From: an uncultured Gammaproteobacteria bacterium
GTDB taxonomy: Bacteria; Pseudomonadota; Gammaproteobacteria; Arenicellales; JAANXG01
Assembly (NCBI GenBank): GCA_947259705.1
Contig: CAMYNL010000005.1
Coordinates: 1-48,011 of the forward strand
Direction: 5' to 3'
DNA length: 48,011 nt
The first letter of the stretch is position 1, and each line of letters begins with the position of its first letter. The position numbers and the translations under genes were made by a program. Under the pieces are notes generated by a model, which saw only the letters and a list, made by a program, of their open reading frames with translations, was not told the origin of the DNA and made no database searches. Below, piece after piece: positions 17,819 through 25,016 of this stretch.

Positions 17819-18111
17819 GCCTATGCGCGACGCCAGATGGCCCGGACCGACCCGACCACAACGGATTACCAGTTGCTCGGCATCCCATGAATTGCATGAC
17901 ACCGTCGGCAACGCCTGGTTGGGCGGCGGTGCCGGCTCTGCGTCTCGCCCGCCGGACCTTGGCCGTTCGGCGCCCGACACCGGCCGACCGGGCCGACCAA
18001 CGATCGGACTATGCCGCGCCCGGTTCCCGGCGCAAGTCGGCTCGGTTAACATTGCCGTCGTATGCGCTGGCGAACGGGCACAGCCACTGAATTGAAATCC
18101 GGTAAAACAGC

Positions 18112-19503
18112 ATGTTGAAGAAACTACTCATCGTCCTTGCGGTCCTGGTCGCCATTGCCGCCATCCTGCTGACGCGAGACTGGGATTCACCCGAGTTGGG
18201 ACAGGCCGTGCTCGACAAGGTGAACGAGGCCACCGGCGTCGCCATGACGGCCGGCGGGTTTCGTCTGAACCTGCTGAAGGGCGTGGTGCTCACGGGAGTC
18301 AAGGCATCGAAATTCCAGGACGGCAGAAAGATGGATCTGGCGGTGGAGAGGTTCGTGGTCGAACACCGGCTTGTGCCGCTGCTGACGGGAACGGTGGCGC
18401 TGCAACGCATCGTAATCGACAAGCCTCGTATCGAGATCATCGAACCCCGGCCGGCGTCGGCGGGCGAGGGCGGCGCGGGCGCGCCCGGCGTAGAACCCGA
18501 CGCCGAAGCGGCCGCCGAAACGCCGCCTACCGAGGAAAGAGCCACCGAGCCTGCCGATTTCACGCTGGAAGTGCGGCAGCTCTCCATCCGCGACGGGATC
18601 GTGGTGCTGCGGCGCGAGGGTGAGGACGCCGCTACCCGCGCACAGGGCCTCGACTTCAGCACTGACAACCTCACCATCGACCCTGATGCCGGGACCCTGA
18701 CCGGCATCACCGCCGCAGGCTCGCTCGAGATCAGCGAGATCGCCTTTGGTAACTTCAAGGTGACCGATACCCGGGGCCGCTATTCGATGGCTGAAGGCAG
18801 GTTCGACCTGCCCGAGCTTTCCGCGGTTGTGGCCCGGGGCAGGGTAACCGCCAACATGCAGATTGATTTCAAGCCCGTGCCTTATGTCTATTCCCTGGCC
18901 ATGCAAGGCGAAGGACTGGACCTGAACGAGTTGATCGGCGCCAGCCGTGGGCTGGGGCCCGCCGCGCTGGACCTCAAGGCAGATGGTGTCGGCTCCGGTT
19001 CGCGCGAGCTCAAGGGCAAGGGCAGCATAGCACTGGCCGCGGGCACGCTGCCGGACGCCCCCGTGTTCAAAGATATCGACCGCACCCTGGGTAAGGAAGT
19101 CGTCGTGGGTGCCGCCTACCAGGCCACCCGCGCGGAGTTTTCCATCGCCGACAATATTGCTACGCTGGCGCCGTTCCGCTTCGAGACCGCACGCGCGCGC
19201 CTGGATACCGCGGGCAAGGCGAACCTGGACGGACCGCTGGATCTGGAACTGTCGGTGGCGACACCTCGCGAGGGCATACGCATCGGTGGCGTGGGCAGCG
19301 ACGTGCTTGACCTGCTCACCGACGAGCAGGGCTGGGTGCCGATACCCATGAGCGTCGCCGGCACCATGGAAGACCCGAAGGTGCGCCTGGACACCAAGGC
19401 CCTGCTGAGCCAGGCGGGCGCTGGTTACAAGCGCGGTCTGAGCAAGGACCTCGAAGAGAAGGCATCCGACCTGCTCGAGGGTCTTTTCCGCAAAAAGAAG
19501 TAA
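18112..19503 (+). CDS. AsmA/DUF748-like envelope protein
   Basis: A 463-residue protein with a single N-terminal membrane anchor (KLLIVLAVLVAIAAILL) followed by a periplasmic region of the AsmA type: GGFRLNLLKGVVLTGVKAS, RFVVEHRLVPLLTGTVALQR, and repeated beta-rich VTANMQIDFKPVPYVYSLAM. An acidic Pro/Ala/Glu linker lies at ~residues 118-145. AsmA-like proteins are inner-membrane-anchored bridges thought to carry lipids or help outer-membrane assembly. At 463 residues it is shorter than AsmA or TamB. It is preceded by 293 bases with no gene. Confidence 0.8.
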   Translation: MLKKLLIVLAVLVAIAAILLTRDWDSPELGQAVLDKVNEATGVAMTAGGFRLNLLKGVVLTGVKASKFQDGRKMDLAVERFVVEHRLVPLLTGTVALQRIVIDKPRIEIIEPRPASAGEGGAGAPGVEPDAEAAAETPPTEERATEPADFTLEVRQLSIRDGIVVLRREGEDAATRAQGLDFSTDNLTIDPDAGTLTGITAAGSLEISEIAFGNFKVTDTRGRYSMAEGRFDLPELSAVVARGRVTANMQIDFKPVPYVYSLAMQGEGLDLNELIGASRGLGPAALDLKADGVGSGSRELKGKGSIALAAGTLPDAPVFKDIDRTLGKEVVVGAAYQATRAEFSIADNIATLAPFRFETARARLDTAGKANLDGPLDLELSVATPREGIRIGGVGSDVLDLLTDEQGWVPIPMSVAGTMEDPKVRLDTKALLSQAGAGYKRGLSKDLEEKASDLLEGLFRKKK

Positions 19504-19834
19504 TGGGACGCCAGCGAGCGTAGCCCGGTCGATCGTCCCAACGGCGGTCGCGCGTCCGTCCCATCACCGCCAGGCGCATTTTCCCGGACATCTAGCACAG
19601 TAGTGGGTGATCTCCCCCACCCGGCGTGAACCGCCCTTTCGAGTCGTGGATTCAGTCGGTCTTCGGGCACCTTCCATCGGCGTGTCGACAGACGGCGCGC
19701 GTGGCCGGATCGCGAACGGACTAAGGGAATATACTTTGCCAGCGAAGGGGTTAAACATACCCCGCGCCGCCGTTGCACCAGAAGGGAAACGAGCAACCCC
19801 AAGGTGCCAACATTCAAATCGTGACGGCTAACAA
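19504..19834. other. 331-base intergenic stretch before the GlrK-like operon
   Basis: ATGGGACG (19503-19510) and CGTCCCAT (19555-19562) could form a long-range stem after the AsmA-like gene. No other gene, repeat or clear promoter was recognised. The promoter of the kinase-lipoprotein-regulator operon must lie here. Confidence 0.4.
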
Positions 19835-21280
19835 ATGCGGTCTACATCATTGCGTCCTAAAACTATGCTGGGACTGGTCATCCTCGGCTTCGGCCTCGTG
19901 GTGATATTGCCCGTCGTCGCCGCGCTGCGCGCAGTCACCTATTTCAACGAGTTGTCGGCGCGCAGCCATGCCCTGGTCATGCAGGGATCGCAACTGTCAT
20001 CGGAGGTGGAACTTCTCGGCGAGCAGGTGATTGACATGGAACGCAGCGCGCGTCAATACCAGGTGCTGGATGAACTCGAGTTGGTATCCCTGTTCGCGGA
20101 GAAACAGAGCCGACTGTCCGACAGCCTGGATCGCGTCGCAACGCTGGCGAGAGACGCCGACGTGCAACACAAGATCGATGGTATACGCGATGCCACGACG
20201 GTCATCACCACTGCCCTCTACAACGAACCCGCATCGTCGCCGGCCTTGGATGATGCCCTAACCCTGCTCTCGGAGTTGAGACTGCTGGCGGACCAGGTCT
20301 CCCGGGCAAGCCGCAAACACATCGCCGGGCAACTGAACAGTCTTCACGAGACAGCCTACCTGGCGCGCGAACGGCTGGTGCTTCAGATGGTGGCTCTGTG
20401 CCTCGGCACCGCCGTGCTCGCCGTGCTTTTCACGGTGCTGATCGTCCGGCCGGTACGGCAGACTGTCAGCGCCATCCGGCAGCTGGGACACGGCGATCTT
20501 GAGCGCCCCATTGATATTGGCGGGCCGATGGAACTGGCCGACCTCGGCGGCGAGCTCGAATGGCTTAGGCGCCGCCTGCATGGGCTGGACCGGACCAAGG
20601 CCCGCTTCATGCGCCAGACCTCGCATGAGTTCAAGACATCACTGGCGAGCGTCCTCGAGGGTACCGAGCTGCTGGTGGATGGCACCACCGGCGACCTGAA
20701 CCCCCTGCAGGCGGAGGTCGCGGTGATACTGAAGAGCAACATCCTGCAACTGCAGCATCTCATTGACAACCTGCTCTGCTTCGATGCGCGGGAGGAGATG
20801 AAGGAAGGGCTTCGCCGCACCCGCTTTTCCATGCAGGCCTTGCTCGAGGAGGTACACGACAACCATCGCTTGAGCCTCGTCGGCAAACGGATCAATTGGC
20901 AGGTGGACGGCACGGACATCGAGCTTCACGCGGACCGCGGCCGAATCCGCTCGGTGGTGGACAACCTGGTATCCAATGCGGTCAAGTTCTCCCCCAACGA
21001 CGGCAGCATACGGATCAAGATCGACAATTCTGAATCTGAGGTTGTCGTCGACGTCTGTGACGACGGCCCTGGCGTTCCGCTGGAAGATCAACATCGGGTC
21101 TTCGAGCCGTTTTATCAGGGACGAAAACACCTCAACGGATCCGTGCGCGGCAGCGGTCTTGGCCTGGCGGTGGCGAAGGAGTGTGTCGAGGCCCATGGCG
21201 GCAGCCTGAAACTTGATTCAGACACGCACTCCGCAGGGGCGCGTTTTAGTTTTACCGTTCCCGCGCACGGGCATGCCTGA
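19835..21280 (+). CDS. glrK: GlrK/QseE-type sensor histidine kinase
   Basis: A 481-residue inner-membrane kinase. TM1 is ~residues 10-32 and TM2 ~186-204; between them is a helical periplasmic sensor with DMERSARQYQVLDE, which resembles the EMERSxRQYxVLDD of E. coli GlrK. A HAMP-like stretch (IRQLGHGDLERPIDIGGPME) precedes the phosphoacceptor His264 in RQTSHEFKTSLASVLEGTEL. The HATPase carries DNLVSNAVKFS, DDGPGVP and GSGLGLAVAKE. Ser269 replaces the near-invariant Pro of the H-box. It phosphorylates the sigma-54 activator encoded two genes downstream; the stimulus is unknown. Confidence 0.9.
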   Translation: MRSTSLRPKTMLGLVILGFGLVVILPVVAALRAVTYFNELSARSHALVMQGSQLSSEVELLGEQVIDMERSARQYQVLDELELVSLFAEKQSRLSDSLDRVATLARDADVQHKIDGIRDATTVITTALYNEPASSPALDDALTLLSELRLLADQVSRASRKHIAGQLNSLHETAYLARERLVLQMVALCLGTAVLAVLFTVLIVRPVRQTVSAIRQLGHGDLERPIDIGGPMELADLGGELEWLRRRLHGLDRTKARFMRQTSHEFKTSLASVLEGTELLVDGTTGDLNPLQAEVAVILKSNILQLQHLIDNLLCFDAREEMKEGLRRTRFSMQALLEEVHDNHRLSLVGKRINWQVDGTDIELHADRGRIRSVVDNLVSNAVKFSPNDGSIRIKIDNSESEVVVDVCDDGPGVPLEDQHRVFEPFYQGRKHLNGSVRGSGLGLAVAKECVEAHGGSLKLDSDTHSAGARFSFTVPAHGHA

Positions 21281-21809
21281 ACCAAAGCGCTACTGGTCAT
21301 GGATCGCAGCCGGTTGCCTGGGGGCCTGCGCGCACCAGGACCCGGTCACCGACTACCTGGCCTGGCAGCGTATACTCGTTGACGTCAATGCAGCGCAGTG
21401 GACCGAGATGTATGAATCCCTGTCCTCGGAGCAGCACACACCGGCGGGCAGCGACGATCGAATAAAGCTCGCGCTGTTGCTGAGCAACCCCGGCCGACCG
21501 GTCGCCGATCTCAAGCGTGCTGAGAACATGCTGCGGCGGGCACTGGCTGATCCCGAGCCCCTGACCCCTGCCACCCGGGACCTCCTGGTGGTGAGACTGC
21601 ACGACCTGGAGCGGCGCCTGGCGAACGTCGCCGACCGCGGAACCATCAAGCTTCGTATCAAGGAACTGAAAAAGGAAAGGGATGACTTGAAACGCGAAGG
21701 ACAAGTCTTGACCAAAGAACTTAGCGACGTACACACCAAGCTGCGCGCCCTGACCCAGATCGAAAGGGCGCTGGAACAGGAACATACCGATAGAGGCGAG
21801 CAAAGATGA
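21273..21809 (+). CDS. qseG: QseG-like lipoprotein of the GlrK-QseG-GlrR cluster
   Basis: 178 residues from ATG 21273, overlapping the kinase stop by eight bases. The N-terminus MPEPKRYWSWIAAGCLGACA has a signal peptide with a lipobox-like LGAC, so it is probably lipidated. The middle is a Tpr-like DRIKLALLLSNPGRPVADLK followed by RAENMLRRALADPE. The C-terminal half is a predicted coiled coil (KLRIKELKKERDDLKREGQV). In Enterobacteria QseG (YfhG) is an outer-membrane lipoprotein that interacts with and modulates the GlrK/QseE kinase, and the same gene order is kept here. Confidence 0.85.
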   Translation: MPEPKRYWSWIAAGCLGACAHQDPVTDYLAWQRILVDVNAAQWTEMYESLSSEQHTPAGSDDRIKLALLLSNPGRPVADLKRAENMLRRALADPEPLTPATRDLLVVRLHDLERRLANVADRGTIKLRIKELKKERDDLKREGQVLTKELSDVHTKLRALTQIERALEQEHTDRGEQR

Positions 21810-23149
21810 ACCACAACCTGTCCGGCCGCATCCTGGTGGTCGACGATGATCCCGGACTGCTCAAGCTGCTCACCTTGCGGCTGGAAGGTTTCGGCCACGA
21901 GGTCAGGGCAGTGGATTCGGCGCCAGCCGCCTTGTGCGCGACCGAGAGCTTCAGTCCTGACACGGTAATCACGGACCTGCGTATGCAGGGAATGGACGGC
22001 ATCGAACTTCTGGAGGCCATTCACCAGAGGCAACCGGGACTGCCGGTGCTCATCATCACCGCCCATGGCACCATCCCGGATGCCGTTAACGCCACCCAGC
22101 GCGGGGCGGTCGGCTTTCTGACCAAACCCATCGAAAAACAGCTGCTGCAGGAGAAGGTGCTCCACGCTCTGCGACTTTCGCCGACCAGCGAATACGACAA
22201 CGAGGGTTTTCGCGAGATGGTCTCCCGCAGCCCGCTGATGCGCGAGGTGCTCAGACGCGCGCGGCGCGCGGCCAGGTCGGACTCCAACGTGCTGATTACC
22301 GGCCAGAGCGGCACCGGTAAAGAGCTGCTGGCCCGGGCCATCCATAACGCAGGTCCCCGACGCGAGCAGCCATTCATGGCCGTGAACTGCGGCGCCATTC
22401 CGGCGGAGCTGTACGAATCCGAGTTGTTCGGTCACGAGCGCGGCGCATTCACGGGGGCTCATCGCTCGCGCGAGGGCATATTTCAGGCCGCCAACGGCGG
22501 TACGCTTTTCCTGGACGAGGTTGGAGACATGCCGCAGGACCTGCAGATCAAGCTGCTGCGGGCGCTACAGGAGAGGGAAATAAGGCGGGTGGGCAGCAAC
22601 ACCACCGTGGTGGTGGATGTCCGCATCATCGCGGCCACCCACCAGAACCTGGACCAGATGACCAAGGTGGGTCGGTTTCGCGAAGATCTTTACTACCGGC
22701 TCAACGTGGTCGCATTGCGTATGCCGGCGCTCAACGAGCGCCGTGAGGATATTCCGTGTCTCGTCAACGAGTTCCTGGAACGGATTGCCGCGCAGCGCTC
22801 TGAACCGCGCAAGCTCTATGCGCCGGAAGCACTTGAGATGCTGGTCCGCGCCCAGTGGCCCGGCAACATCCGCCACCTGTTCAACGTTGTCGAACAGAAT
22901 GTCGTGCTGTCCACCGGCTCGATGATCAGTGCCGCCGACGTCGTGGAAGCGTTGGCCGAGGGTGTGGAACGCGTCCAACCGCTGGCTAGGGCGCGCGATG
23001 AGTTCACACAACAGTATCTATCGCGGCTGCTGCAGCTCACCGGCGGCAATGTTACCCGGGCCGCCCGGCTGGCCCAGCGCAACAGAACGGACTTCTATAA
23101 GCTGCTGTCCCGCCACCATCTAGACCCCGCGGCATTCAAATACCGCTGA
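21806..23149 (+). CDS. glrR: GlrR/QseF-type sigma-54 response regulator
   Basis: A 447-residue NtrC-family activator that starts four bases before the lipoprotein stop. The receiver has the acidic pair VVDDDPG, phosphoacceptor Asp57 in VITDLRMQGMDG and Lys in FLTKPIEKQ; the phrase PDAVNATQRGAVGFLTKP closely resembles E. coli GlrR. The AAA+ domain has Walker A GQSGTGKE, the sigma-54 contact loop ESELFGHERGAFTGA and Walker B GGTLFLDEVGD. A C-terminal Fis-type helix-turn-helix follows (GGNVTRAARLAQRNRTDFYK). It should bind upstream dyads and activate sigma-54 promoters. Both such elements lie in the next intergenic region, in front of the hydrogenase genes. Confidence 0.93.
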   Translation: MNHNLSGRILVVDDDPGLLKLLTLRLEGFGHEVRAVDSAPAALCATESFSPDTVITDLRMQGMDGIELLEAIHQRQPGLPVLIITAHGTIPDAVNATQRGAVGFLTKPIEKQLLQEKVLHALRLSPTSEYDNEGFREMVSRSPLMREVLRRARRAARSDSNVLITGQSGTGKELLARAIHNAGPRREQPFMAVNCGAIPAELYESELFGHERGAFTGAHRSREGIFQAANGGTLFLDEVGDMPQDLQIKLLRALQEREIRRVGSNTTVVVDVRIIAATHQNLDQMTKVGRFREDLYYRLNVVALRMPALNERREDIPCLVNEFLERIAAQRSEPRKLYAPEALEMLVRAQWPGNIRHLFNVVEQNVVLSTGSMISAADVVEALAEGVERVQPLARARDEFTQQYLSRLLQLTGGNVTRAARLAQRNRTDFYKLLSRHHLDPAAFKYR

Positions 23150-23159
23150 TCCATTTCGT

Positions 23160-23177
23160 CGTCGCCAATCGGCGACA
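23160..23177. promoter_or_regulatory. Candidate GlrR-binding site 1 (CGTC-N10-GACA)
   Basis: CGTC, ten bases, then GACA; read on the other strand it is TGTC-N10-GACG. E. coli GlrR recognises TGTC-N10-GACA. The centre GTCGCC-aatc-GGCGAC is itself a perfect dyad. It lies 11 bases past the glrR-like stop codon, about 225 bases upstream of the sigma-54 promoter. Flanking TTTCGT/ACGAAA could also make it a hairpin. Confidence 0.65.
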
Positions 23178-23222
23178 CGAAAAAGCTTGCGCCACAAGGC
23201 GTCCGGAATAAGCAGGCGACAT

Positions 23223-23240
23223 CGTCGCCAAACCGCGACG
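23223..23240. promoter_or_regulatory. Candidate GlrR-binding site 2 (CGTC-N10-GACG)
   Basis: CGTC, GCCAAACCGC, GACG. Its centre is 63 bases (about six helical turns) downstream of site 1, so activator dimers would sit on the same DNA face. Confidence 0.6.
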
Positions 23241-23278
23241 GTAATTAGTCGCTGGTTTAACCGCTTTCACTTCATACG

Positions 23279-23296
23279 CGTCGCCCGCTGGCGACG
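23279..23296. promoter_or_regulatory. Candidate GlrR-binding site 3 (CGTC-N10-GACG)
   Basis: CGTC, GCCCGCTGGC, GACG; a perfect CGTCGCC-cgct-GGCGACG dyad. Its centre is 56 bases after site 2 and about 105-110 bases before the sigma-54 -24 element, a normal enhancer distance. Confidence 0.62.
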
Positions 23297-23392
23297 ATTT
23301 TCAACCCCAGCGAGGTCGCAGGGCCCCCTGCGGTCGCCACGAAATCCCCAGTCAGGCATTAACTCATTGCTTTATAGCTAACTTTTTCGAGT

Positions 23393-23407
23393 TGGCACGA
23401 GGATTGC
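23393..23407 (+). promoter_or_regulatory. Sigma-54 promoter of the hydrogenase operon
   Basis: TGGCAC (23393-23398), five bases, TTGC (23404-23407), with flanking T and CA, matches the -24/-12 consensus (YTGGCACG-N4-TTGCW) almost perfectly. Transcription would start near 23419, giving a ~37-base leader before the TTG start of hupH at 23456. Confidence 0.88.
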
Positions 23408-23455
23408 CATTACGCAGGTCGAACGGAAGAAATCCGCTACGACGAGGTAAGCGCC

Positions 23456-24037
23456 TTGGCCACGAAAACTGTTCCCAAATCCATAGAAATTCCAGTCCAT
23501 GCGGTTGGCGCGGTTCCCACCGCGCCGGGTGGCGCCCTGACTGCCATGCTGTACGAGATCACCGGCATGCTGAAGGCCCTGATCGAGAGCGGCGAAACCG
23601 GCAGCGTAGACCTGCGGCGGGCGCCGCTGGACGCCGCCGAGCACCGGGAACTCAAGTCTCTGCTCGGTCGCGGCGAGGTGAAAGCGACCGTCGACTCCCT
23701 GGGACCCACGGAAATCTGCGAAACCGCCATACCCGGGATCTGGTTGGTCAGTCATCGCAACCCCAACGGCGACACCATCGGCGAGTTCATCGAGACCACC
23801 ACCTGCCCCGAGCTGCTCGGCGCTCATTCCGCCGACATGCGGGCCGGCCTGAGGACGTTGCAGGGGCGGCTTTCCAAGAGATCACAGAAGATCGACACGG
23901 ACGCGGTCGCACGCAGTTTTACCGCGCTGGGATTGAGGAGCCTGGCACTCGATGGCGCTGGCGAAACACAGAGCGAAAGCGGCGGTAATGCCGATGCGAA
24001 TCAACTCTATAACGGGAGTCCCGACAATGGCAGATAA
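23456..24037 (+). CDS. hupH: Hydrogenase expression/formation protein, HupH (HyaF) family
   Basis: 193 residues from TTG 23456, with GAGG eight bases upstream. The body is the HupH C-terminal-domain type: GGALTAMLYEITGMLKALI, ESGETGSVDLRRAPLD, a glycine-rich LLGRGEVKATVDSLGPTEIC and ETAIPGIWLVSHRN. HupH/HyaF proteins assist maturation of the hydrogenase small subunit, probably its iron-sulfur clusters. It is the first gene after the sigma-54 promoter, and its end overlaps the small-subunit start by 11 bases. Placing hupH ahead of the structural genes is uncommon, because it normally follows them. Confidence 0.85.
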   Translation: MATKTVPKSIEIPVHAVGAVPTAPGGALTAMLYEITGMLKALIESGETGSVDLRRAPLDAAEHRELKSLLGRGEVKATVDSLGPTEICETAIPGIWLVSHRNPNGDTIGEFIETTTCPELLGAHSADMRAGLRTLQGRLSKRSQKIDTDAVARSFTALGLRSLALDGAGETQSESGGNADANQLYNGSPDNGR

Positions 24038-25004
24038 GGACACGCTTGTTGATCACCTGGAACGGCAAGGCATTTCACGCCGTACCTTTCTCAAATTCTG
24101 CTCACTGACCGCTTCTAGCCTGGCGCTGCCGACGGTGGCCGCACGCGCGATCGCCCAGACGCTATCCACTACCCCGCGCCCGACGGTGATCTGGCTATCG
24201 GGGCAGGAGTGCACGGGCTGCACGGAAACCGTCCTGCGGTCCTTCGAGCCCACGATTGAAAGCCTGATCCTCAGTGAAATTTCGCTCGATTACCACAACA
24301 CCCTGATGGCCCCCTCCGGCGCCGCCGCCGAGGCTTCGCGCCTGCAAGCCATCACCCAGGGTGGTCATGTGGTGGTCGTCGACGGCTCCATCCCCCTCAA
24401 CGACGATGGCGCATGGTCCATCATCGGCGGTAGGTCCGCTCTTGACGTGGTTCAGGAAAGCGTCGCCGGCGCCGGCCTGATCATCGCTATCGGTAACTGC
24501 GCAGCCTTCGGTGGCATCCCCAAGGCGGATCCGAATCCCTCTGCCGCCCGCAGCGTAGACGACCTGATCCAGGCGGGACAACTGATTACCTCGGCCCCGC
24601 TGGTCAACGTCCCCGGCTGTCCCCCCATACCCGAAGTGATGACCGGGGTCGTTGTGCATTTTCTGACCTTTGGTTTGCCGTCGCTCGACTCTTTGAAAAG
24701 GCCGACTGCGTTCTACGGGCGCACGGTGCACGAGACCTGCACCCGCCTGCCCGCATTCAACGCCGGCTTCTTCGCGACATCCTTCGATGATGATGCGGCC
24801 CGGCAGGGAGCGTGTCTGATCAACCTGGGTTGTCGGGGCACAGTCACCTTCAATGCCTGCACGACGGTGAAATGGAACGGCGGAACGAGCTTCCCGATGT
24901 TGTCGGGACATGGCTGTCTCGGCTGTTCGGAGCCGGACTTCTGGGACCGGGTGTCCACGGTGACCGGCGAGAAGGGCTTTTATGCACCCGTGTTCAAAGT
25001 CTGA
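24027..25004 (+). CDS. [NiFe] hydrogenase small subunit, no membrane anchor
   Basis: 325 residues from ATG 24027 (GGGAG upstream). A Tat signal holds SRRTFLKFC (Arg18-Arg19) and ends near ARAIAQ. Proximal cluster ligands are Cys62, Cys65 (ECTGCTE), Cys158 (GNCAAFGG) and Cys198 (NVPGCPP). Distal ligands are His235, Cys238, Cys263 and Cys269; the medial ligands are Cys278, Cys297 and Cys300. The two extra proximal cysteines of O2-tolerant enzymes are absent (Gly instead), so a standard O2-sensitive cluster is expected. The chain ends at FYAPVFKV with no C-terminal transmembrane helix, unlike HyaA/HoxK. The enzyme is periplasmic, exported with the large subunit. Confidence 0.97.
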   Translation: MADKDTLVDHLERQGISRRTFLKFCSLTASSLALPTVAARAIAQTLSTTPRPTVIWLSGQECTGCTETVLRSFEPTIESLILSEISLDYHNTLMAPSGAAAEASRLQAITQGGHVVVVDGSIPLNDDGAWSIIGGRSALDVVQESVAGAGLIIAIGNCAAFGGIPKADPNPSAARSVDDLIQAGQLITSAPLVNVPGCPPIPEVMTGVVVHFLTFGLPSLDSLKRPTAFYGRTVHETCTRLPAFNAGFFATSFDDDAARQGACLINLGCRGTVTFNACTTVKWNGGTSFPMLSGHGCLGCSEPDFWDRVSTVTGEKGFYAPVFKV

Positions 25005-25016
25005 CGGAGGAAAACC

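Larger units (their letters stand above)
23150..23455 (+). other. Regulatory intergenic region of the hydrogenase operon
   Basis: It contains three GTC-N10-GAC dyads, a GC-rich palindrome CGCAGGG-CC-CCCTGCG at 23317-23332, an AT-rich spacer (about 23351-23390) where DNA bending would be expected, and the sigma-54 promoter. No gene is present. Confidence 0.7.

Noticed and set aside
23317-23332. Palindrome CGCAGGG-CC-CCCTGCG considered as a terminator of the glrR-like gene
   Set aside because: It has no T-run and lies between enhancer dyads and the promoter; it may be incidental GC-rich sequence.
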